This document shows, in pieces, positions 1 to 6,613 of a stretch of 7,099 bases of DNA (positions are counted from its first letter, which is position 1; each line of letters begins with the position of its first letter). The notes beneath the pieces were generated by a model. It did not search any database, had not been told where the DNA came from, and saw only the letters and a list, made by a program, of their open reading frames with translations. A program made the translations under genes and the position numbers. The stretch spans positions 1-7,099 of the forward strand of contig DVMC01000182.1 of the NCBI GenBank assembly GCA_018715165.1. Direction: 5' to 3'. This DNA is from Limiplasma pullistercoris. GTDB taxonomy: Bacteria; Bacillota; Clostridia; Christensenellales; Aristaeellaceae.

Positions 1-1
1 T

Positions 2-271
2 CCGGACTGCTGCGAGCGCTTCTTCTACACCTATGACGCGGCCACGCCCGGCGTGGGCCATTTCATCAGCACCTATGAGGGCTTCGGCTCCCCGCTGCCC
101 AGCTACCACGGCGAACCGGTCACGGCGCAGGTGCCGGACCTGGACGCCCCCGCGCTGGCGCAGGCCATCTGGGACGCGCTGGATGCGGACAACCGCGTGT
201 CGCTCTACGTATGCGTGGACGGGAATGAGGTCATCATCAACAAGCACGGCGGGGAGGATGAAAACAGATGA
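2..271 (+). CDS. purO: IMP cyclohydrolase, PurO-like, C-terminal part (5' end outside window)
   Basis: This is the last 89 residues of an open frame that enters from the left edge; no start is visible. IMP cyclohydrolase closes FAICAR to IMP, the final step of purine synthesis, in the cytoplasm. The fragment has the conserved block of the PurO-type family (IMP_cyclohyd), with GHFISTY at fragment residues 19-25, the following PLPSYHGEP segment, and a tail ending in VSLYV and INK. As I recall Clostridia homologues, they have the same order: a CCxR motif, GHFIxTY, PLPSFxGEP, VSLFV and VNK near the C-terminus. The family is unrelated to the MGS-like cyclohydrolase domain of classical PurH. The stop codon overlaps the next start as ATGA, and the next gene encodes the AICAR formyltransferase that makes its substrate, which strongly supports the call. 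An ATG-started 88-codon frame at 33 is a shadow. The missing N-terminus and active site cannot be judged here. Confidence 0.88.
   Translation, partial: PDCCERFFYTYDAATPGVGHFISTYEGFGSPLPSYHGEPVTAQVPDLDAPALAQAIWDALDADNRVSLYVCVDGNEVIINKHGGEDENR
251..257 (+). promoter_or_regulatory. Ribosome binding site of the AICAR formyltransferase gene
   Basis: GGGGAGG lies inside the end of the upstream coding region, 10 bases before the ATG at 268. An ATG at 258 is too close to this site and out of frame with the formyltransferase. The site supports the start at 268, and together with the ATGA overlap it suggests translational coupling. Confidence 0.75.
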
Positions 272-1443
272 ACCAGCTGGAACTGAAATATGGCTGTAAC
301 CCCAACCAGAAGCCCGCGCGCATCTTCATGAAGGACGGCGAGCTGCCCATCCGGGTGCTCAGTGGCCGGCCGGGCTATATCAACTTTCTGGACGCCTTCA
401 ACGGCTGGCAGCTGGTGCGTGAACTGAAGCGCGGCACGGGCCGGCCCGCCGCCGCCAGCTTCAAGCACGTCAGCCCCGCCGGGGCGGCCGTGGGCCTGCC
501 GCTTTCGGACGTGCTCCGGCGCATCTACTTCATCGCCCCCGACGCGGAGCTCTCGCCTCTGGCCTGCGCCTACGCGCGCGCCCGCGGCGCGGACCGCATG
601 TCCAGCTTTGGCGACTGGATCTCCCTGTCCGACGTGTGCGACGTCTCTACCGCAAAGCTCATCAAGCCCGAGGTGTCCGACGGCGTGATCGCCCCCGGCT
701 ATGAGCCAGAGGCCCTTGAAATCCTCAAGTCCAAGCGCAAGGGCAACTACAACATCGTCGAGATCGACCCCGCCTACGAGCCCAGGAAGCTGGAGCAGAA
801 GGACGTGTTCGGCATCACCTTCGAGCAGGAGCGCAACGAGCTGGTCATCGGCGACGATTTCTTTGCCAATGTCGTCACCGAAAATAAGGATCTGCCCGGC
901 TTTGCCAAGCGCGACCTGGCGATTGCCATGATCGCCCTCAAGTACACCCAGTCCAACTCCGTGTGCTACGTCAAGGACGGGCAGTGCATCGGCATCGGCG
1001 CGGGCCAGCAGAGCCGCATCCACTGCACGCGTCTGGCGGGCGACAAGGCCAACAACTGGTGGCTCAGGCAGCATGAAAAGACGCTGACTCTGCCCTTTAT
1101 TCCCACGCTCAAAAACCCCGACCGCGACAACGCCATCGACCGCTACATCAGCGATGAGTGGGACGATGTGCTGGCTGACGGCATCTGGCAGACGCTCTTT
1201 ACCGAAAAGCCCGAGATCCTCACCCCCGAGGAAAAGCGCGCGTGGCTTGCGAAACTCACCGACGTTTCGCTGGGCAGCGACGCTTTCTTCCCCTTCCCCG
1301 ACAACATCGACCGCGCGGCCCGCAGCGGCGTGCGCTACATCGCCGAGCCGGGCGGCTCCATCCGCGACGATCTGGTGATCGAGGCCTGCAACCGCTACGG
1401 CATCGCCATGGCGTTTACGGGGCTTCGCCTGTTCCATCATTGA
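268..1443 (+). CDS. purH: AICAR formyltransferase, stand-alone (PurH C-terminal domain only)
   Basis: This 391-residue cytoplasmic enzyme is predicted to transfer a formyl group from 10-formyltetrahydrofolate to AICAR, giving FAICAR, the penultimate step to IMP. Visible AICARFT signatures are LKYGCNPNQ near the N-terminus (residues 6-14), SFKHVSPAG with the Lys66-His67 pair matching the catalytic Lys-His of PurH/ATIC, GIGAGQQSR at 242-250, DAFFPFPDNID from 338, and EPGGSIRDD at 360-368. Bifunctional PurH is about 520 residues with an N-terminal MGS-like IMP cyclohydrolase domain. Here the protein begins directly at the formyltransferase LKYG motif, so that domain is absent and the preceding PurO-like gene supplies the activity. 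Some literature gives stand-alone formyltransferases another symbol (purV); purH is used here for the conserved domain only. The ATG at 268 overlaps the upstream stop by four bases and has a Shine-Dalgarno at 251-257. purD follows after 16 bases. Confidence 0.96.
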   Translation: MNQLELKYGCNPNQKPARIFMKDGELPIRVLSGRPGYINFLDAFNGWQLVRELKRGTGRPAAASFKHVSPAGAAVGLPLSDVLRRIYFIAPDAELSPLACAYARARGADRMSSFGDWISLSDVCDVSTAKLIKPEVSDGVIAPGYEPEALEILKSKRKGNYNIVEIDPAYEPRKLEQKDVFGITFEQERNELVIGDDFFANVVTENKDLPGFAKRDLAIAMIALKYTQSNSVCYVKDGQCIGIGAGQQSRIHCTRLAGDKANNWWLRQHEKTLTLPFIPTLKNPDRDNAIDRYISDEWDDVLADGIWQTLFTEKPEILTPEEKRAWLAKLTDVSLGSDAFFPFPDNIDRAARSGVRYIAEPGGSIRDDLVIEACNRYGIAMAFTGLRLFHH

Positions 1444-1446
1444 TTC

Positions 1447-1452
1447 GGAGGG
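1447..1452 (+). promoter_or_regulatory. Ribosome binding site of purD
   Basis: GGAGGG sits 7 bases before the purD ATG at 1460, in the 16-base gap after the formyltransferase stop. It fixes the start of purD. The gap is too short for an internal promoter or terminator. Confidence 0.85.
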
Positions 1453-1459
1453 CTTTGGC

Positions 1460-2734
1460 ATGAAGGTACTGGTCGTGGGCGGCGGCGGGCGCGAGCACGC
1501 CATCGTCCAGAAGCTCAAGGAAAGCAAGGACGTCACCGCGCTCTACTGCGCGCCGGGCAACGGCGGCATCGCGCGGGATGCCGTCTGCGTGCCCATCAAG
1601 GCCACGGACGTGGAGGCCATCGCGGACTGGGCCGCCGCGGAAAAGATGGATTATGTGGTCGTCACTCCGGACGACCCGCTGTGCCTGGGGCTGGTGGACC
1701 TGCTGGCGGCGCGCGGCATTCCCGCCTTTGGTCCCGACAGGGCAGCGGCCCGCATCGAGGGCAGCAAGGTCTTTGCCAAGGACCTGATGCGCCGCTACGG
1801 CATCCCCACCGCGCGCTACGAAGCCTTTGACGACGTGGAGGCGGCGCTTGCCTACGTGGGCACGGCTCCGTGCCCCGTCGTGGTCAAGGCCGACGGGTTG
1901 GCGCTGGGCAAGGGCGTGCTCATCTGCGAGACGAACGCGCAGGCCGAGGAAGCCGTGACCGAAATGATGCGGCATGGCAAGTTCGGCGCTTCCGGCAGCC
2001 GCGTGGTGGTGGAGGAGTTTCTGGAGGGGCCGGAGGTGAGCGTTTTGTGCTTCACCGACGGCACGGCTATCCGCCCCATGGCCGCCAGCATGGACCACAA
2101 GCGCGCGCTGGACGGCGACAGGGGCCTCAACACCGGCGGCATGGGTGTGATCGCGCCCAACCCCTACTACACCCCCGAGGTGGCTGCGCGCTGCATGGAG
2201 GAGATCTTTTTGCCCACGCTGGCCGCCATGCGCGCGGAGGGTTGCCCCTTCCGCGGGTGCCTGTACTTCGGGCTGATGATCACCAAGGACGGCCCGAAGG
2301 TGATCGAGTACAACTGCCGCTTCGGGGACCCCGAGACGCAGGCGGTGCTGCCGCTCATGGAAAGCGACCTGTTTGCCGCCATGCGGGCCACCACCGAGGG
2401 CACGCTTGCGCAGGCGGACGTGCGTTTCCGCGACGGCGCGAGCTGCTGCGTGGTGCTCGCCAGCGGCGGCTATCCCGAAAAGTACGAAACCGGCAAGCCC
2501 ATCGCGGGGCTTGCGGAGGCGGAGAAAACCGCCCGCGTCTATCACGCGGGCACCAGGGCGCTGGAGGACGGCACGCTGGTCACCTCCGGCGGGCGCGTGC
2601 TGGGCGTGACCGCCGTGGCGGACGACCTGCCTGCGGCCATCCGGTTCGCCTACGAGGCCGCGGACCATATCCGCTTTGACGGCCTCCACCGCCGCGAGGA
2701 CATCGGTGCGCGCGCCCTCAAGGCGCTCGGCTGA
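1460..2734 (+). CDS. purD: Phosphoribosylamine-glycine ligase (GAR synthetase)
   Basis: PurD joins 5-phosphoribosylamine and glycine with ATP to form GAR, the second step of de novo purine synthesis, in the cytoplasm. The 424-residue length is normal for the family. The N-terminal domain has VGGGGREHA at residues 6-14 and PGNGG at 32-36. The ATP-grasp region has KADGLALGKGV at 143-153, NTGGMGV from 224, and EYNCRFGDPETQ from 283, which carries the Asn/Glu/Asp metal-binding neighbourhood. The C-terminal lobe contains the usual ASGGYP and SGGRVLGVT segments. Residues 69-74 read TPDDPL where E. coli-type enzymes have GPEAPL; I recall similar DDPL forms in Clostridia, so this looks like a lineage variant and not a defect. 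It sits 16 bases after the formyltransferase gene and 19 bases before purL, consistent with one operon. No frameshift or truncation is seen. Confidence 0.97.
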   Translation: MKVLVVGGGGREHAIVQKLKESKDVTALYCAPGNGGIARDAVCVPIKATDVEAIADWAAAEKMDYVVVTPDDPLCLGLVDLLAARGIPAFGPDRAAARIEGSKVFAKDLMRRYGIPTARYEAFDDVEAALAYVGTAPCPVVVKADGLALGKGVLICETNAQAEEAVTEMMRHGKFGASGSRVVVEEFLEGPEVSVLCFTDGTAIRPMAASMDHKRALDGDRGLNTGGMGVIAPNPYYTPEVAARCMEEIFLPTLAAMRAEGCPFRGCLYFGLMITKDGPKVIEYNCRFGDPETQAVLPLMESDLFAAMRATTEGTLAQADVRFRDGASCCVVLASGGYPEKYETGKPIAGLAEAEKTARVYHAGTRALEDGTLVTSGGRVLGVTAVADDLPAAIRFAYEAADHIRFDGLHRREDIGARALKALG

Positions 2735-2740
2735 CACGCA

Positions 2741-2746
2741 AAGGAG
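2741..2746 (+). promoter_or_regulatory. Ribosome binding site deciding the purL start
   Basis: AAGGAG lies in the 19-base gap between purD and purL. Two in-frame ATG codons follow, at 2748 and 2754. The first is one base from the site, too close for initiation; the second has a 7-base spacer and gives the usual N-terminus MAVYRVYVEK. The open frame also runs upstream into purD with a TTG at 2676, which has no supporting site and would add residues without family resemblance. Confidence 0.85.
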
Positions 2747-2753
2747 AATGAAC

Positions 2754-5700
2754 ATGGCTGTTTACCGCGTATATGTGGAAAAATCGCCCGAATACGCCGT
2801 GGAGGCGCAGGGCCTTTTGAAGGAGATCCGGCACATTCTGCTCATCAAGAGCGTGACGGGCGTACGCGTGCTGGGCCGCTACGACGTCGAGGGGATCGAG
2901 CGGGCGCTGTTTGATCGCTGCATGCCGGTGGTCTTTTCCGAGCCGCCCGTGGACGTGACCTACGAACGCCTGCCCGAGGGCGCGGACGCGGTGATCGCCG
3001 TCGAATACCTGCCGGGCCAGTTTGACGCGCGGGCGGCCAGCTGCGAGGAGTGCATCCAGCTGGTCAGCCAGGGCGAGCGGCCCACCGTGCGCACGGCGCG
3101 CGTGTATCTCTTCACCGGCGCGCCCACGTCCGAGGAGCTGGACCGCATCCGCCGCCACCTCATCAACCCCGTGGAGAGCCGCGAGGCAGACCTGGCCGAA
3201 AAGGAGACGCTGCGCCAGCAGTACGACGCGCCCGAAACCGTCGAGACGCTGGAGGGTTTCAATGCGCTGGACGGCGAGGAAATCGCCGCCTTTGTGCAAA
3301 AGTACGGCCTGGCCATGGACCGCGACGACCTGGCCTTCTGTCAGGCGTATTTCCGCAGCGAGCAGCGCGATCCCACCATCACCGAGATTCGCATGATCGA
3401 CACCTACTGGAGCGATCACTGCCGCCATACGACCTTTTTGACCACGCTGGACGACGTGAAGATCGAAAAGCCCGCCGTGGAGGCCGCCTTCAAGCGCTAT
3501 CTGTCGCTGCGGCAGACCGTGTACGCGGGCCGCGAGGGCGGACCCAAGCCCATGAACCTCATGGACGTGGCCACCATCGGCGCAAAGGCCCTCAAGGCGC
3601 AGGGGAAGCTAAGCAACCTGGACGAGAGCGAGGAGATCAACGCCTGCTCCATCAAGATCGACGTGGACGTGGCCGGGCGCAAGGAACCGTGGCTGCTCAT
3701 GTTCAAAAACGAGACGCACAACCATCCCACCGAGATCGAGCCCTTCGGCGGCGCGGCCACCTGCATCGGCGGGGCCATTCGCGACCCGCTGTCGGGCCGC
3801 ACCTACGTCTACCAGGCCATGCGCGTGACCGGCGCGGCGGACCCGCTGGTGCCCGTGGCCGACACCATGCCGGGCAAGCTCCCCCAGCGAAAGCTCGTCA
3901 CCACCGCTGCGCAGGGCTACAGCGCCTACGGCAACCAGATCGGTCTGGCGACCGGGCTGGTGGACGAGATGTACCATCCCGGCTACGCGGCCAAGCGCCT
4001 GGAGATCGGCGCGGTGGTGGGCGCGGCTCCGGAGCGCAACGTGCGCCGCGAGCAGCCGCAGCCCGGCGACGTAATCATCCTCTTGGGCGGGCGCACCGGC
4101 CGCGACGGCTGCGGCGGCGCGACGGGCAGTTCCAAGGTGCACAAGGTGGAGAGCCTGGAAACCTGCGGCGCCGAGGTGCAAAAGGGCAATCCCGTCGTGG
4201 AGCGCAAGCTCCAGCGCCTCTTCCGCCAGCGCAAGGTGACGCGGCTGATCAAGCGCTGCAACGACTTTGGCGCAGGCGGCGTGAGCGTGGCCATCGGCGA
4301 GCTGGCCGACGGGCTGAACATTGAACTGGACCGCGTGCCCCGCAAGTACGAGGGCCTGGACGGCACGGAGCTGGCCATTTCCGAGAGCCAGGAGCGCATG
4401 GCGGTGGTGGTCGCGGCGGAGGACGCCGAAACCTTTATCGGGTACGCCAACGCCGAAAACCTCGAAGCCACCGTGGTGGCCGAGGTCACCGAGGAGCCGC
4501 GCCTGAGGATGACGTGGAAGGGCCATACCATCGTGGACATCAGCCGCGAATTCCTGAACTCCAACGGCGCGGAGAAGCATGCCCGCGCGCTGGTCACGGA
4601 CGCGAAGGTGGCCCCGGTGACGTTCGCGGGCGAAACTTTCCCCGAAAAGCTCCGGAGCATGGCCGGGGATCTGAACATCTGCTGCAAGAAGGGCTTGAGC
4701 GAGCGCTTCGACTCCACCATCGGCGCGGGCACGGTGCTCATGCCCTTCGGCGGCCGCTACCAGATGACCCCCATCCAGACCATGGTGGCCAAGCTCCCCG
4801 TAACCGAGGGTGAAACCACCACCGTCAGCGGCATGAGCTACGGCTTCCATCCGCAGGTGATGGCGCAGAGCCCCTACGAGGGCGCGTACCTGAGCGTGGT
4901 GGAGAGCCTGATGAAACTGGGCGCGGCGGGCTTTGACACGCGCAGGGCGTATCTGACCTTTCAGGAGTATTTCGAGCGCATGACCGGCGACCCGGCGCGC
5001 TGGGGCAAGCCGTTGGCGGCGCTGCTTGGCGCGCTGGACGCGCAGATGGACTTCGGCGTGGCGGCCATCGGCGGCAAGGACTCCATGAGCGGCACCTTTG
5101 AAACCCTCGACGTGCCGCCCACGCTGGTGAGCTTCGCCATTGCGCCGGGCGTGAGCGGCGAGGTCATCTCGCCGGAGTTCAAGGCCGCGGGGCACACACT
5201 GTGCCTGCTGCGCGCCCGCGCCTTTGACGCCATGGGCGTGAGGCGCAACCTGGACGCGCTCTACGAGGCGATTCGCGCGGGCAAGGTGCTCTCCGCCTGG
5301 GCGTTGGGCCTGGGCGGCGTGGCGGAGGCGGCGCTGAAGATGGCGCTGGGCAACCGCATCGGCGCGCGCATCGAAAACGTCGAAGAGCCCTTTGCGCAGG
5401 ACTTCGGCGCGGTGCTTCTGGAGATGGCCCCCGGCGAGACGCTGGGCGAAACCGTGGGCGAGACGCTTGCGGATTACGTGCTGGAATACGCGGGCGAGCG
5501 CGTGGACCTTCTGCCCGTGCAGGAAATTTACGAAGGCAAGCTGGACAAGGTGTTCCCCTGGCGCGGCGAGGGCGAAAAGCTGCCCGCCGTCACCTTCGCG
5601 GCCAAGCGCTGGCCCATGCCCAACGTTCTCAACCAGCGACCCGTGGCCTTCATCCCCGCCTTCCCCGGCACCAACTGCGAGGTGGATACCGCCCGCGCCC

Positions 5701-6434
5701 TCATCCGCGCCGGGGCGGAGCCGCGCGTGCTGGTTATCAACAACCTGACCCCTGCGGCCATTACCGAGAGCATCGAGGCGGCGGCGCGCATGATCGGCGA
5801 AAGCCAGATGATCGTCCTGCCCGGCGGCTTCTCCGGCGGCGACGAGCCCGACGGCAGCGCCAAGTTCATCAACGCCTTCTTCCGCAATCCCCGCATGAAG
5901 GACGCAGTCCATGAGCTGCTCAAAACCCGCGACGGCCTGATGCTGGGCATCTGCAACGGGTTCCAGGCGCTCATCAAGCTGGGACTGGTGCCCTACGGCG
6001 AGATCGTCAACATCAACGAGGCCTGCCCCACACTGACCTTTAACACCATCGGCCGTCACCAGAGCATGCTGGTGCGCACCCGCGTGGCCAGCAACATGAG
6101 CCCCTGGCTGCAAAAGACCCGTCCGGGCGACATCCACACCGTGGCCATCTCCCACGGCGAGGGGCGCTTCGTGGCGGTGAACGGAGTGCTGGAGCGGCTC
6201 AAGCTCAAGGGGCAGATCGCCACGCAGTACGTCGATCTGGACGGCGACCCCACCATGGACCTGCGCTTCAACCCCAACGGCAGCGCCATGGCCATCGAGG
6301 GCATCACCAGCCCCGACGGGCGGGTGCTGGGCAAGATGGGCCACACCGAACGCGCGGGCCATGATCTGTACAAGAATGTGGAGGGCGACCGCTTCCAGCC
6401 CATCTTCGAGGGCGGCGTGGCGTACTTCCGATAA
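2754..6434 (+). CDS. purL: Phosphoribosylformylglycinamidine synthase, single-chain
   Basis: FGAM synthase converts FGAR, glutamine and ATP to FGAM, the fourth step of purine synthesis, in the cytoplasm. This 1226-residue chain joins a PurS-like N-terminus (about residues 1-80), a linker, the two-fold repeated PurM-like synthetase core, and a C-terminal class I glutamine amidotransferase. Landmarks are YWSDHCRHTTF ending near residue 228, NETHNHPTEIEPFGG from 319, GGRTGRDG at 445-452, FGAGGVSVA from 505, IGAGTVLMPFGG from 656, and the amidotransferase from about 964 with PAFPGTNCE. The amidotransferase triad is visible: Cys1067 in LGICNGFQ, and His1197 with Glu1199 in MGHTER. PGGFSGGDEPDGS and SHGEGRF are typical of the single-chain form common in Clostridia, unlike the separate PurS, PurQ and PurL subunits of Bacillus. 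The chain is slightly shorter than E. coli PurL (about 1295). It is the last gene of the operon, and a hairpin terminator follows about 95 bases downstream. Confidence 0.97.
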   Translation: MAVYRVYVEKSPEYAVEAQGLLKEIRHILLIKSVTGVRVLGRYDVEGIERALFDRCMPVVFSEPPVDVTYERLPEGADAVIAVEYLPGQFDARAASCEECIQLVSQGERPTVRTARVYLFTGAPTSEELDRIRRHLINPVESREADLAEKETLRQQYDAPETVETLEGFNALDGEEIAAFVQKYGLAMDRDDLAFCQAYFRSEQRDPTITEIRMIDTYWSDHCRHTTFLTTLDDVKIEKPAVEAAFKRYLSLRQTVYAGREGGPKPMNLMDVATIGAKALKAQGKLSNLDESEEINACSIKIDVDVAGRKEPWLLMFKNETHNHPTEIEPFGGAATCIGGAIRDPLSGRTYVYQAMRVTGAADPLVPVADTMPGKLPQRKLVTTAAQGYSAYGNQIGLATGLVDEMYHPGYAAKRLEIGAVVGAAPERNVRREQPQPGDVIILLGGRTGRDGCGGATGSSKVHKVESLETCGAEVQKGNPVVERKLQRLFRQRKVTRLIKRCNDFGAGGVSVAIGELADGLNIELDRVPRKYEGLDGTELAISESQERMAVVVAAEDAETFIGYANAENLEATVVAEVTEEPRLRMTWKGHTIVDISREFLNSNGAEKHARALVTDAKVAPVTFAGETFPEKLRSMAGDLNICCKKGLSERFDSTIGAGTVLMPFGGRYQMTPIQTMVAKLPVTEGETTTVSGMSYGFHPQVMAQSPYEGAYLSVVESLMKLGAAGFDTRRAYLTFQEYFERMTGDPARWGKPLAALLGALDAQMDFGVAAIGGKDSMSGTFETLDVPPTLVSFAIAPGVSGEVISPEFKAAGHTLCLLRARAFDAMGVRRNLDALYEAIRAGKVLSAWALGLGGVAEAALKMALGNRIGARIENVEEPFAQDFGAVLLEMAPGETLGETVGETLADYVLEYAGERVDLLPVQEIYEGKLDKVFPWRGEGEKLPAVTFAAKRWPMPNVLNQRPVAFIPAFPGTNCEVDTARALIRAGAEPRVLVINNLTPAAITESIEAAARMIGESQMIVLPGGFSGGDEPDGSAKFINAFFRNPRMKDAVHELLKTRDGLMLGICNGFQALIKLGLVPYGEIVNINEACPTLTFNTIGRHQSMLVRTRVASNMSPWLQKTRPGDIHTVAISHGEGRFVAVNGVLERLKLKGQIATQYVDLDGDPTMDLRFNPNGSAMAIEGITSPDGRVLGKMGHTERAGHDLYKNVEGDRFQPIFEGGVAYFR

Positions 6435-6491
6435 AAAATGGCGGAGAAGATTCCCGCAGGTGAACTTTTCCGACAGTAGCTTACGAGATGC

Positions 6492-6509
6492 TTGCGCCAA
6501 GGGGCGCAA
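6492..6509. other. Small inverted repeat downstream of purL
   Basis: TTGCGCC (6492-6498) pairs with GGCGCAA (6503-6509) around the loop AAGG, giving a 7-bp GC-rich stem. No T tract follows on either strand, so it is not a good intrinsic terminator alone. Its right arm lies within GGGGCGCA (6501-6508), which recurs exactly in the next hairpin at 6532-6539. It may stabilise the 3' end of the purine transcript; that role is inferred. Confidence 0.5.
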
Positions 6510-6527
6510 ACTCCCCGTACAACGAGC

Positions 6528-6560
6528 ATGAGGGGCGCAGAGCATGCGCCCCTCATTGTT
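6528..6560 (+). terminator. Probable intrinsic terminator of the purine operon
   Basis: A perfect 12-bp stem, ATGAGGGGCGCA (6528-6539) with TGCGCCCCTCAT (6545-6556), closes the 5-base loop GAGCA. It is followed on the + strand by TGTTTAT, a short and broken T tract. The position between converging genes and the stable stem favour a terminator for transcription leaving purL. The weak T tract means efficiency is uncertain. Confidence 0.72.
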
Positions 6561-6565
6561 TATGC

Positions 6566-6596
6566 AAAAAAAGGGACCGGATCGTCTCCGGTCCCT
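6566..6596 (-). terminator. Intrinsic terminator of the HtrA-like protease gene
   Basis: A perfect 10-bp stem, AGGGACCGGA (6572-6581) with TCCGGTCCCT (6587-6596), has the loop TCGTC and is flanked on the left by seven A (6566-6572). On the - strand this reads as a GC-rich hairpin running into seven T, a classical factor-independent terminator. It begins 17 bases after the stop of the protease gene. Confidence 0.92.
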
Positions 6597-6613
6597 GCCT
6601 GGTTGGATTGGAT

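Noticed and set aside
1..271. A promoter or purine riboswitch upstream of the formyltransferase gene
   Set aside because: The region is fully coding for the PurO-like C-terminus and overlaps the next gene. Any regulatory leader must be upstream of the window.
2676..2753. Upstream extension of purL from a TTG within purD
   Set aside because: There is no ribosome binding site before the TTG, and the extra residues are Arg/Ser/Ala-rich without PurL similarity. The ATG at 2754 has a well-placed AAGGAG.
205..2755. Two long - strand open frames (205-1536 and 1415-2755, over 440 codons each)
   Set aside because: They mirror the formyltransferase and purD genes, have biased composition and no family resemblance, and are codon-bias shadows.
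6435..6530. A possible small RNA or tRNA-like element after purL
   Set aside because: I found no tRNA cloverleaf, no promoter-like -35/-10 pair and no known RNA motif, only short GC-rich inverted repeats best explained as 3' end structures. Comparative folding could reopen this.
3609..6545. A 978-codon open frame on the - strand opposite purL
   Set aside because: Its translation is rich in Ala, Gly, His, Leu and Val with no recognisable motif. It lies exactly opposite a gene with clear family motifs throughout. Long antisense frames are expected where codons are strongly GC-biased at the third position.
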